NCBI GenBank assembly: GCA_941918925.1
Contig: OW799236.1
Coordinates: 63,234,485 to 63,298,484 of the forward strand
DNA: 64,000 nucleotides
Direction: 5' to 3'
Source of the DNA: Phyto melanocephala
Taxonomy: Eukaryota > Arthropoda > Insecta > Diptera > Rhinophoridae
The number at the start of each line of letters is the position of its first letter. The first letter of the stretch is position 1. The translations under genes were made by a program, and so were the position numbers. The notes beneath the pieces are model-generated. The model did not search any database, was not told the origin of the DNA, and saw nothing but the letters and a program-made list of their open reading frames with translations. Below, piece after piece: positions 33,094 to 43,821 of this stretch.

Positions 33094-33980
33094 TCTACAT
33101 ATATAAAAGTGAAACTCTGTGTGTGTGTGTTAGCTATAGACTCCGAAAATGTAAAACCGATCGAAATCAAACTTTGGCAAGTTGTTGTGCACATTCCAGG
33201 GAGTGTTTATGGGTGCCAAAAAGTAGGCACCCATAAGAAATTAGTTATCATTTTTTAGCTACTTCCACTTGACCGATTTTTCTGAAACTTTGCTCACATA
33301 TTGAGCTGTCATGACTTTATAATTTTGTGATAAGAAAAGTGGGCGGGGTTACGCCCATAAAAAAGTTATAATTTTGAGGTACTTGCACTGGACTGATTAT
33401 TTTGAAACTTTGCACACATATTGAGCTGTCATGACACTATAATTTCGTGATTATACAAGTGCGCAGGGCCACTCCCATAAAAAGGTTATAATTTTGAGGT
33501 ACTTGCACTGGACCGATTTTTCTGAAACTTTGCACACATATTGGGCTGTCATGACTTTACAATTTCGTGATTAGAAAAGTGGGCAGAGCCACGACCATAA
33601 AAAAAAGTTATCTCTTTCAGCTACTTAAGCTTCAGCGATTTTTCTAAATATTTTCACACATATATTGGGGTCTCATGATTATACAAGTTTTTTATTAGGA
33701 AAGTGGGCAGGGCCACGCCCATAAAAAAAAATTAAAATTTTAGGGTACTTGCTCTTTTGCACATATATTGAATTGTCATGTCTTACAATTTCGTGATTAG
33801 TGGGCAGTGTCACGCCCATAAAAAAAGAGTTCTCTTTTTCAGCTACTTAAACTTCACCGATTTTTCTAAAACTTGGCATACACATATTGAGGTCTCATGA
33901 TTATACAATTTCGTGATTAGAAAAGTGGGCAGTACCACGCCCATTAAACAAATTTATAATTTTAAGCTTTTTGCACTTGA
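33094..33980 (+). mobile_element. Helitron-like element carrying a tandem array of about 120-bp units
   Basis: The left end TCTACATATATAAAAGTGAA, then CTCTGTGTGTGTGTG, preceded by A, resembles insect Helitron 5' ends that start with TC. The body has about six units marked by TTGAGCTGTCATGACTTTAT at 33301, 33421 and 33541, then decayed ones near 33664, 33768 and 33887. Each contains GTGGGCAGGGCCACGCCCAT. The right end falls inside a partial unit, and I see no clear CTRR terminus or hairpin, so the 3' end may be lost. Removing it rejoins LINE5 ORF1. Confidence 0.65.
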
Positions 33981-35081
33981 TATTCAATTAAAATTCAGAA
34001 TGCATTTTTATTCATTAAGAGGCATAGCAACGCGCGCCGGGCTTTTCTAATTGTTGGATAAATATGGGAAGTCATTTGGCTGAAACCGCTGATAAGCGGG
34101 TGTATAAGGATCGTTTTGCTTAATCTGTATAAAGACTGGACATCCCCTGTAATTCGCAGTGTGGTTACCACCACAGTTGCTACATTTTTTGATTCCTGGA
34201 TCATTTTTAGATTGATGCATTCAGAAGTTTTGTGAACATCACCACAAATTACACATACTGCTGGAAGCTTGCAGTAGCTTCTGGTATGGCCAAATTCCTG
34301 ACAGGTTGAACATTGAGGTGGGTTTTTGCGTTTGCGTGGTTCTTCTACAGTAGTTTTTCGATGGAGTAGGTAGCGAAGGTTATAAATTTGGTGGGGCACG
34401 TTCCCCTTTATTTTGATAGATTCAAAGGCTAATTAAATTTTAAAGAGTGGTTGAGGTATCTTATCCTTATTTTGTATGTTGTGTACTGATTTTACCTTGT
34501 AGCCTTCATTTTCTATTGCATTTGTTATTTCACTTGTTGGAACGTTGCTTTCAATACCTTTTATGACTACTGATAAACCTTTTGCAATTTTAAGCTGATG
34601 GGTATAATAATTTTTATTTTCCGAATCGAGATAATTTACAATTTTGCGGAAGTTTTTTTCCGTAAATGTCTGGATTTTTTTTCAAGAACGTTTCCTCTAC
34701 GCAGAGATTCTACAAAAAAAAAATATCTTTTCCAACTGCTTTTGTTAGAGAATTTACGAGAAGGTTAGGGTTTTGTTCACATAAGAAAATTCCTGGGGGC
34801 TTGTGCTGTTTAACAATTTGATCTGCATCTTCTTTGACGTCGCTTGTAGCTAGCAAAGTAAAACGATTTTGGCTCATTGTTTGAGAACAACCTATATTTT
34901 TTGTATGTTTCGGAGTGGGCTTAATTTTAGAGGAGTTTGGGCTACGCTTCCGCTTTAATATAGTAAAGTATCGATCAATCCCTTTTAAAGTTTTCTCGTT
35001 ACCTTTTGTAGCATCTACTTTAGATGATTTAGGTATAGCACACTTTGATGCGGCCATTACCGACTCATTTGTAGCAACGTC

Positions 35082-35772
35082 ATGCTCGGCGCACAATTGG
35101 GACGAACGACGAATTTCGCCAAACACCACGAACTCTTCGGTAAAAATTCGTTGTGCAAATTCGTCGTGTGAAGCACAATAACGACGAAAAAGTAACAGCT
35201 TTTAAAGTTGATAAAATTGTTTAGTGTTTGTGCAAAGAAAAAACAAAAATAATCTAAGAATTTAATTTTTTGTGGAACTCAACAAAACAATATATATAAT
35301 TTCTGTAATAATAAAAACTTGTTTACGTATAAGCAAACGTTTGCAAAGAATGTCGTGGGTTGGTGCATTAAACAATAATAAAAATTTTGTTTGTGTATAA
35401 CAGCTAATAGTGTGACCATATGAAAAAAGATCACTTAATATAATAAACAAATTTTTGTACTTTACTTTTTTATACTTATTTTAAATGTTTAAAAAAAAAA
35501 TAAAACAATTATTAATGTAAAAACTAATTTTTTTCTTTAAAAGTTGAGAAGTAAACCCAAATTTAATAAAACATGGTCACCCTGTTTAAATTTGTTCGCC
35601 GTTTGCCGGCGTAAGAAATAGAAATAAATGTAATGCAGAGTTCGCCGCGTATAGCGAACTTCGACTGACGCCACAATTGTATGCATTCTCATATACACAA
35701 ATGTGTTTTATTTTTGATGACGAATATTCGCGACGAAAAATTCGTCGTTCGTCCTAATTGTGCGCCTAGCAT
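35082..35772. mobile_element. 691-bp TIR element in LINE5 ORF1
   Basis: The TIR is ATGCT-x-GGCGCACAATT-x-GGACGAACGACGAATTT, inverted at the right end with few differences, about 37 bp. Interior AT-rich, with CGTCG and TTCGCC words and no transposase. The duplication is not resolved. LINE5 gag sequence lies on both sides. Confidence 0.75.
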
Positions 35773-35893
35773 CAGTTTTTTGTGAATTTAGTGTAAAGCC
35801 ATGTTCACGCGACAATATGAATCTCGTGGTTCGTTCTCTGAATCTCAAATGCGAACCCTACCGTTCAGACGATAGTTCTTGTTTCACTTTGAC

Positions 35894-36660
35894 TTTTTAT
35901 ACCCTTCACCTGTGGTGCACAAGGGTATATATAGCTTTGTCATTCCGTTTGTAATTTCTACAATTTTCATTTCCGACCCCATAAAGTATATATTTTCTGA
36001 AAGCTTATGAATAGAGGAGTCGATTAAGCCCTGACCGTCTGTCCGTCTGCCCGTCTGTCCGTGTGTTGGTTGAAATCAACTTTTAGAAGCAACTATATGT
36101 TCCTCAGATCTGTATATGGTATCAATCTCTTGGAAATATCCAGGAATGAATCGCTATTGAAATTCAGGACAATCGCCCCATAACTTTCTGAGATATGAGC
36201 AAAAAACCACGACCACCTCGTTTTTTTTCACAATTACAACAACAACATACATACATACATACATGTAAAAAACATACCAAACAAAAAAAAATTACAAAAA
36301 AAAGAAATATTAAAAATAAGAAAAAAATAATAAAAAAAACTACAAAAAAAAATTTTTAAAAAAATTTAAAAGAAAAAATTAAAAAATTTTTTAAAAATTT
36401 TTCTAAAAAAATTTTTTAAAAAAATTTTAAAAAAATTTAAAAAAAATATAAAAAAAATAATAAAATATAAATAATATATTAAATAAAATAAAATAAATTT
36501 TATTTGGCTCAGCTGGGATTCGATGCCACATTTATTCTAACGTGTATGCACGTATTTTATATGGGATGAATGGTGATACAAACAATTGTTATTGCATGAC
36601 TACACGTTGTGAAGGGTATATAAGATTCGGCACGGCCGAATATAGCACTGTTACTTGTTT
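35894..36660 (+). mobile_element. DINE-like type A copy A3, full length
   Basis: The 5' end is TTTTTATACCCTTCACCTGT, GGTGCACAAGGGTATATATA, which can pair as a CCCTT/AAGGG stem, then CCGACCCCATAAAGTATA and the CTGTCCGTCTGCCCG stretch. A CATACATACATA tract and a long A-rich block follow. The 3' end is GTTGTGAAGGGTATATAAG, hairpin ATTCGGCACGGCCGAAT and CTGTTACTTGTT. Near 36507-36530 it contains CAGCTGGGATTCGATGCC, which A1 carries in the opposite orientation. Confidence 0.75.
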
Positions 36661-36696
36661 ATTTTTTTTTTTTTCAATTACACTGGTTTACAGCCA

Positions 36697-37325
36697 AAAA
36701 ATACCAAGAACGCCACATGCCTAGATAAGTTAATTGGGACCTCCTGAACACGAAAAACGTTGTAATTTTTTTTTCTAAGTACCGTTTTTTAGATAACGGT
36801 ACTTTTGTGTTTTTCGGTGTATGGTCTCACTCAAACCCTTGTGGAGCCCAACCGAAAAGTCTGATCGAGATAAGTGGCATATCGTTAGAAAGGTAATTGA
36901 ATGCCATTTCCGTCGATATGCTGAAAATTTCTATCTGATAAGAAATGGCTGAGTTATGGCACCTCAAAGTTCAAAATTTGCCTATTTTTTACGTTTTTTT
37001 TCAAAATTTTTCATTTTTACTTCGTTTTTTTTCTACGTTATAGTAAAGATCTGGAATGTTTTATTTTTTTACCAAATAGCTTATTTAATTATAAACATTT
37101 TAAGCGTAATTTGAAAAAAATCGGATAAAAAATAAAGTTTTTATTAAGGATTTTGTGGAACGACAATATTTTCATCTCCACAAGGGTTTAAGTGAGACCA
37201 TATACCGAAAAACACAAAAGTACCGTTATCTAAAAAACGGTACTTAGAAAAAAAAAATTACAACGTTTTTCGTGTTCAGGAGGTCCCAATTAACTTATCT
37301 AGGCATGTGGCGTTCTTGGTATTTT
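36697..37325. mobile_element. 629-bp element with 150-bp inverted arms
   Basis: Arms 36697-36846 and 37176-37325 are near-perfect inverted copies, from AAAATACCAAGAACGCCACA to CAAACCCTTGTGGAG. Each arm holds its own hairpin, AAGTACCG and CGGTACTT around TTTTTTAGATAA. The 330-bp centre has no coding. The arm length relative to element size is foldback- or MITE-like; superfamily unknown. Confidence 0.8.
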
Positions 37326-37933
37326 TCCAAATTAAAAATTTGTAAAGCAGTGTTATTAACGCGGCCTTTTCTTTTTTCTGAGGTTTATTGAAACACAGTC
37401 TTTGATTGGTCATTCTTCTACACTGTAAAATATGTTTCACTATTTCTCTTTTTTCCATTTTAATTTAAATATATGTATATGTTTACACATATATTTTTTA
37501 TTTCCAACATGATTTTTTTTTAATTCTTTACACACAATATTTTTTTTCTTTGTTTATGTTTTGTTTTTAACAGCCAGTACAGATAAATTAGCGATTTTTT
37601 GTTATTAAAATTGGAGATGATAGTAAATTCTTCGAGATTCGCAACAAGATTCAAAATGCACCATGAAGATTCGCTATCAAAATTTTGTATGGCGAATCTT
37701 GTAGATTTAATCAAGATTCGGTCGCGAACCTTGAATGAGAGACCGAACCTCGAATTTTGCTGTCCGTGTGAACATGCTAAAAATCCTTCACTTCTTTGCT
37801 CATTATTTACGTGAGTTTGTGTAGTAGTACTCTGTGTATTAGTAAAAAGAAAATTACCTACTGATGTTATTGGTGTCGATAAAGAGTTTGACGATGATGA
37901 GGTTGTTGTTGTTGTGCATGCTCGTGTTGTGAC

Positions 37934-39066
37934 CATAGCTGCCAGATAAAATAGGCGCAAAATCGTCTAATTTGGGGAAAAAAATCGTCAAAAAGTTTAC
38001 TCAAATCGTCATAAAAACGTCAAAATAAAAAAAAACCCATTTTTCAAAACAAAACATTTTTTATTACATGCATAACATAACAAACTTTTTAAATCCAGAG
38101 AGATCAATGGTTTTATTAGACCCTTTTAAGTTAAGAACATAACAATAAATATAATACAATTTAGAATTAATTTCGAAAAATAAATATTAAAATGTGTATA
38201 AATACAAATAAATAATAATATATAATGAATTGGCTGCATCTAAATTAGACTAATTTACAAATAATTATAATAAATAATGAATTGGCTGCATCTAAATTAG
38301 ACTAATTTACAAATAATTATAATCATTTCTTTCTAAAGTTTCTACCGATTAAGGTAGCTTTAGGCAAGCGTAAGACGAGCACAACGCCAAAATAAACTAC
38401 ATCGTTTCGCTTTTTAGCCCATAAGCTTATTTATGAATCTGCAAACCAGTCTTCCTTAATTTTCCTCTTCTTGTTCGTTACCTGTGAAAAACACCATTGA
38501 AATTTCATTTTAGCTATTACAAAGTTTTGTATAAAAAATGGATGAAATTTCTACTTACAGAGGAAGAGCTGCTAGAATTTTCACCATCTTGGTTTTCTAT
38601 TGAAAATTTAATGTTTGATTTTTAAAGTTTTAATGTATAATTAAAAAGAACTTGCCATTTTTGTAAGTATTTAAGCATATTAACTGTCACTTATTTTTAC
38701 ATAAATTGACTTAAAATATTAAAATTGTTTTAAACGCGTTTCCAAACTTATACATGTTCGTGTTGTAGGTATCAGTTGATAAAATGTGGCATATACTATG
38801 TTAAAAATGTACAAAGTGGAAAAATTATCCACACAAACACATTAAATACTGATAGATTTATCTCTTTCACTCTGTTCTATTATTAATAACATAAAAAACC
38901 GTTACAAATTATTTTTATTTAGTTTAAGGTTGATATAAAAGTAATTAAAAGTGTTGCAAACTTGAATTCTTGAAAATCGTCAAAAACATAGCATAAGTCG
39001 TCAACACTTAATTTTAGCACGTAAAATCGTCAAAATGACGAGAAATCGTCAAATCTGGCAGCTATG
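37934..39066. mobile_element. hAT-type element with exact 8-bp target duplication
   Basis: The TIR is CATAGCTGCCAGAT at both ends. GTTGTGAC is directly duplicated at 37926-37933 and 39067-39074, the hAT signature. Removal joins the LINE5 ORF1 frame (CSTVTTRACTTTTTSSSS). Both subterminal regions are full of AATCGTC/GACGATT words, a likely transposase-binding cluster. A 54-bp tandem duplication (GAATTGGCTGCATCTAAATT) lies at about 38225-38330. No transposase reading frame survives. Confidence 0.9.
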
Positions 39067-39305
39067 GTTGTGACTGTTGAACAAGTATTTATGCTTGTTG
39101 TTGTTGGAGTTTGGCACTGTATTTTCCATGCGAGTTCATTAATGATACGGTACTTGCGATTTGCGCGGGTGTGCATTGTAATTTGTTTTTTTCGTTAAAT
39201 GTTGGTAGAGAATGCCCGATAGGCATTTTTGTTCTGCCGAGGTTAATAAATAGCTTTATGCCTAATTAAACTGAGAATATTCTTTTTTTTTTTTGCATAA
39301 ACATT

Positions 39306-40072
39306 AACAAGTAAGAGCACAATATTTGACTGTGCCGAATCTTTTATACCCACCACTAATTTGAGGTACATTTATAGCACAAAATTTATAATTTTGTTAT
39401 TTACAGTAATCACTATGAAATAATCTCTTTATACTAAAATGTTTATCACTTTCATTGTATAACTTCGATATACTAGTAAAATATTTTTGTAATTTAAGTC
39501 TTTCAATGAAAGTGGACGTTAAAGTAGGCGTGTCAATAAAGTTTCAGCTAATAAATACAACTTATATATTTCAATATAGTCCTTTATTCTTCCAAAATCT
39601 TTATTCATAGAGAATGTACATGAATTTGAGATAAAGCGTTATATGGAAGGTAGGCGTGTAACATTTATTTTCCATTAGTACAAAGCCTTTGACCAAAAAG
39701 CAATGGTTGTTAACTTTCAGAATCATACATCTAATTTTGCCAGTTTTATTGCATTTAAATTTTGAATATTTGGGTATATTAGACTGCGCGGTATTCATTT
39801 TCATACGTTTTGATCTATCTATAACTCCTTTTCTAATTCATAGATTTTGGCAAGTTTGAGGAAATTTTTTTTTTACTCAGGAAATATACATTCGAAATTT
39901 CATGCGTCAATGCGTTTGGACACAATTACATTTTATTCGTTGTTGGAAGGACACGGTTTTTTTTACCTACTCTTTCATTACGAGCTATAACTCTCTTCGA
40001 ATTAGCCCATTTTCAATACCAAACAAACCTTGTGTATAAGAAAAATTCTGGCAAAATTTGACTCCACTAGCT
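39306..40072 (-). mobile_element. DINE-like type B copy B6 with empty mariner site
   Basis: Its 3' end is at the left: AACAAGTAAGAGCACAATAT, with a damaged hairpin (TTTGACTGTGCCGAA). It then follows type B in reverse until GGCAAAATTTGACTCCACTA, where it meets B7 head to head. At about 39450-39464 it reads TTGTATAACTTCGATA, the uninterrupted mariner target. It is more diverged than B7. Confidence 0.7.
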
Positions 40073-42012
40073 AAATCGGAATATCAGGAAGAGAGTTATA
40101 GCTCGAAAAGCAAGAGCAGGTCGAAAAAACCGTGTCCTTCAAACACCGAATAAAATGGAAATGTGTCCAAACGCCATAACGTAGACTCATGAAACTTCGA
40201 ATGTATATTTCCTGAGAAAAAACAATATTTTTCCCTGAAAATTATCTAAATCTATGCATTAGGAGAGGAGTTATCGATCAAAATGTACGAAAATTTATAC
40301 CGCACAGTGTATTTTTTGGTATATTTAAAAACAAAAACGTCATAAAAGCAACAAAATTGGATGTACGACTCTGAAATTTTGCACACCTTGCTTTTTGGTA
40401 AGACGCTTTTTTGCGATGGAAAATCTATGTGCCACGCCCACTTTTACGCCCACCTCCCATATAACGTTTTACTCAAAATTCATATAATTTCTCTATTAAT
40501 AAAGTTTTTGGAATAATTAAGGACTATATTTGAATATCTAAGTTCTGCTCATTCGCAAAAATAACATTGACACGCCTACTATAACGCCCACTTTTCACGC
40601 TATATACCGTTAATGAAATTTTAAAGCTCATAAAACCGCCAAAATTAGAGGTATGATGATAGAGTTTGCTACGTATATCCCCCTAGGCAATGTCATTACT
40701 GTGCCAGAAAATTAAGTTGCCACGCCCACTTTTACGCCCACCTCTCATATAACGTTTTACCTAAAATTCATATAATTTCTCTACTAATAATGATTTTGGA
40801 ATAATAAAGGGCTATATTGAAACATCTAAGTTGTATTTATTCGCAAAAACAACTTTGACACGCCTACTATAACGCCCAATTTTCACGTAATCTACCGTTA
40901 ATGAAATTTAAAAGCTCATAAAACCGCCAAAAATAGAATTATGATGATCAAATTTGCTACGTATATCCTTCTAATCTAATGTTGTTGTTGTGCCAAAAAG
41001 TTTAGGTGACACGCCCTCTTAAACGTCTACCTCCCATATAACGGTTTATCTTAAATTCATGTAATTTCTCTATTGACAAAGTTTTTGGGAAAATAAAGGA
41101 CTATATTGAAACATCTAACTTTTATTTGTTAGCAGAAACTTTATTGACACGCCTACTTTAACGCCCACTTTCATTGAAAGACTACGTTTACAAAAACATT
41201 TTAGTAGCATATCGAAGTTATAAAGGGTGGTTAAATTTTAAGGGCCGACGTTGATTTTAAATAAAACACAAATTATTTAAGAAATTATTATCATTTCTTT
41301 TTATAATGATAATATTTGTATGGTTCAATTATGTATTTTACAAAATGTCGGCCAAATGCAACCCACCCCCATACTTGGCGACACTCCTCTATCTGATGGT
41401 TCAAATTTTCAATGACAATGTTGATGCTCAATTGTTGGGCACGATGATGAGGCGAGGTTGACTGCTCTTTTGCCACACTATCGCAAAAACCAGCAGTGTT
41501 TTGCAGAAATTTAAATATTTTTTACAATTCTCCCGATTGTGGACGAATTTGAACGATTATGTTGATCAAAAGAATTACGAAGTGCACAAAATGCATTTTG
41601 ATTTGAACGCCCATTTTTATAAAAAACCTGAATAACTTTAAAGCGTTGCTCATTTGCGTATCTTTCCACGGATCAAATTGAGTAAGTTTGAAATTGAGAA
41701 ATGTCAAGTGAAATGCAGAAAACAAATTTAAAGACTAGGTGTAGTTCACCTTCAACATGGACATGAGTAAGTTTGAGATTGAGAAATATCAAGTGAAATG
41801 CAGAAAACAAATTTAAAGACTAAGTGTAGTTCACCTTCAACATGGGCCCTTAAAATTTAGCCACCCTCTACAAAGAAAGTGATACATATTTTATTATAAA
41901 GAGATTATTCCATAATGATTAACAAAATAATAAATATTGTGCTTTAAATGTACACAAAATTGGTGGTGGGTATAAAATATTCGGCACAGCCGAATATAGT
42001 GCTCTTACTTGT
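40073..42012 (+). mobile_element. DINE-like type B copy B7, 5'-truncated, carrying a mariner MITE
   Basis: It starts abruptly at TAAATCGGAATATCAGGAAG, missing the first 250 bp or so. It has three internal units (ACGCCCACTTTTACGCCCAC at about 40434 and 40722, a variant at about 41011; spacing about 288 bp), one more than B5. It ends with GGTGGTGGGTATAAAATATT, CGGCACAGCCGAATATAG, CTCTTACTTGTT. The mariner insert sits at the same TA as in B2 and B5. Confidence 0.75.
41223..41868 (-). mobile_element. mariner-like MITE inside B7
   Basis: TIR AAGGGTGGTTAAATTTTAAG at the left, GCCACCCTC at the right, TA flanks (41221-41222 and 41869-41870). An approximately 83-bp tandem duplication near the right end (CAAGTGAAATGCAGAAAAC, TTCACCTTCAACATGG twice) explains why it is longer than the copy in B5. 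Transposase N-terminal scraps (HNRSNSSTIGRI-like) remain. Confidence 0.85.
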
Positions 42013-43093
42013 TATTATACATATGTTAAAGCAAAACATATCAATTATTACTTGAACTTGATGTTGTATGGTCAGATTTATTACATTTTTTTTTTTGATT
42101 ATTTGAGGTAAATATTTTTTAATTACGCAAACTTTTAAACCATTTTCTGCGCAATTTTTCTCTCAAAATATTCAATTTTAACGCGTCACTACAAAAGTAC
42201 CGTTACCGATTTGACAGTTTTTTTTCTAGTGTTGCAGAATTTTGTGTACTTTAAGTTCTCACAGTACACTGCAACCTATGTACACTGTAACAAAACTGTA
42301 ATCAATTTTATCATTGATTTTACGCCTTTATTGTTAAATTAAACGTGCCATTACTTATGCTATAGCCATAAGAAATTAAAATTTAATTGGTTTCTATGGT
42401 TATGACGCTTTTAGCAAATTTATTGTTACCCAGTGTTTATGCCATGTCTAATATAATAGAAAAAGCTTCATTCCAATTGTGAATTTCTTCATTGGATCAA
42501 TGATTTTCATTAATAATGAGCTAATGAAGGACTTTATTGTATTAATGGAGAATGTTTCATTAATGCACTTTCAAACACATACGGTTACCTTAAGTTCCTT
42601 ACATTTCTCCTATAAATTTTATAGTTAGTTTAGTCAAGCAACAATTAGAACAACAAATACTATCCACCAAAAATTCTCATTACAAAATAATGAGTTGAAT
42701 GTACTAAAAAAACAGTTCTTCACTACTAAAATTTTGACACCTAAACCTATTATGTCATTGAAGGCATGTACTAACTACGCTCGCTTACAAATAGGGACTA
42801 AAATAAGAACCTAACACCCTCGCTTACAAACAGGGACTCGTTTAGATACTAATTACGGTCGCTTATAAATACGGACCAGGGATGAAAATCATGGTACAAT
42901 TGTACTTTTTAAAGTACATTTTTGACCTTGTTAGTACCGTGTTACTACCGCGAGCTACTTGGTACAATTTAAGAATTCCAATGTCTCACTATATGGCAAC
43001 AATAATTTTGTCCACGTTCTCTTTAATTTTGTTTGTATGTATCTTATTTTATACTGTCAACTTCTCTGTTTTTGTTGCAATGCTGATGTCAAA
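42013..43093. other. No recognisable gene
   Basis: AT-rich. Around 42775-42865 there is a loose triplicate of CTCGCTTACAAATAGGGACT, with variants at about 42777, 42820 and 42858. At about 42895-42960 GTACAATTGTACTTTTTAAA is a short palindrome. A frame from 42882 is hydrophobic but carries nothing I recognise. Confidence 0.4.
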
Positions 43094-43212
43094 GCGAATT
43101 CATGTACCAGGTGGTGTCAAATCTGCAACAACAAAATCTGTCTAGTACTTTATTTCAAAATTCTTACAAGAATCACCTGTTTATTTGGCACCACCTGGTA
43201 CATGAATTCGCC
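43094..43212. mobile_element. 119-bp short inverted-repeat element
   Basis: GCGAATTCATGTACCAGGTG at the left and its inverse at the right, extended to GTG-x-CAAAT, about 30 bp of stem with one or two mismatches. No duplication is resolved; minimal MITE or hairpin. Confidence 0.7.
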
Positions 43213-43820
43213 TTGGCTGTTGTTATATGCATTTAATTTTACTTATGATTCGTTAGCATGTAAGGTGGACTTTAATAATGAAGTACTGAAATGGTTCGAT
43301 AAGTTTACTTCACAAAAAGTTATTTTGGGAGAAACAAATTCAATAGTACTTCTTCTGGTGAAAATGTTTCCACACAAACAAACAAATATTAAAGCAATAA
43401 ATAATCAGTACAGAGCACTAGCCGATTTCATTGAACTTAGATCGCACAAAAGAAAGAAAAAAATTAAATATCTGGTTTCATTCCACAAATCAACTGTTTC
43501 ATCATATTGACGAAATATATCATTAATATGATGAAGAATTTTTAATGAAGCCGTTTCATTACCTAAATGAATGAATTTCCTTTTAATGTAGAAGAAGAAT
43601 TTCATGCTATAGATTTTGTACTATAAAATAAAACGAACGACCTCAGAAATGAGTCTTACTCAAAAGAAGGAGATAATTTTAATTTTTATATCCAACTTAA
43701 ATACATATGTACGAATGTGTTTATGGATACATTGGAAAATTTAAAAACAGTTTGTCATATATCTTTAATTGAATTTATTTAAGTTATTTTGCTCTAGTAT
43801 GCAAATTCGGTTTAAATGTC
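43213..43820. other. Unrecognised, with a short open stretch to 43510
   Basis: Plus-strand translation ending at 43510 contains FNFTYDSLACKVDFNNEVLK and ALADFIELRSHKRKKKIKY. I do not recognise it, and codon use is not convincing. A possible poly(A) signal for the minus-strand protease relic (AATAAA on the minus strand) lies at 43774-43779. Confidence 0.35.
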
Positions 43821-43821
43821 A

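Larger units (their letters stand above)
35800..37776. mobile_element. TIR element of about 2 kb in LINE5 ORF1, itself a host to two insertions
   Basis: The left end CATGTTCACGCG and inverted right end CATGTTCACACGGACAGC share imperfect TIRs of about 45 bp, including GGTTCG and TCTCT blocks. The right subterminal part has repeated GATTCG and GAATCTTG words. It contains type A copy A3 and a 629-bp long-armed element, so its own unique sequence is only a few hundred bp. No transposase is visible and no duplication is resolved. Confidence 0.6.
32766..39176 (-). pseudogene. LINE5 ORF1 (gag-like, zinc knuckles), split by four insertions
   Basis: It starts at ATG 39176 (MHTRANRKYRIINELAW), followed by a Thr/Ser-rich stretch. 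A hAT element interrupts it; then NNEQRSEGFLA and another insertion; a 27-bp LINE5 scrap at 35773-35799; a third insertion; then NESVMAASKCAIPKS and IDRYFTILKRKRSPN. Next is the nucleic-acid-binding part, GLSVVIKGIESNVPTSEIT and NAIENEGYKVKSVHNIQN, then two CCHC-type knuckles in QCSTCQEFGHTRSYC and VCVICGDVHKTSEC. The Helitron-like array cuts it at 33980. The tail (SYAQAAQP) ends in a TGA overlapping the ORF2 ATG. The protein would bind element RNA. Every insertion site rejoins recognisable gag sequence, which is why I treat it as one gene. Confidence 0.8.
30141..39227 (-). mobile_element. LINE5: jockey-type non-LTR retrotransposon, near full length, with four nested insertions
   Basis: The 3' end is at the left, with a poly(A) tail (run of T at 30141-30150) and a short untranslated region. 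Flanks are TTTGTTCTGCC at 30130-30140 and again at 39228-39238, an 11-bp target duplication. Subtracting the inserts at 33094-33980, 35082-35772, 35800-37776 and 37934-39066 (plus 8 bp) leaves about 4.4 kb, the usual size for jockey elements. ORF1 has jockey-style zinc knuckles; ORF2 has endonuclease and RT. The 5' end near 39227 contains the palindromic AATGCCTATCGGGCATT. Confidence 0.85.

Noticed and set aside
42882..43510. Possible small membrane protein genes
   Set aside because: Hydrophobic, AT-driven composition, an inverted-repeat element in the middle, and no recognisable domain; left as unannotated sequence.
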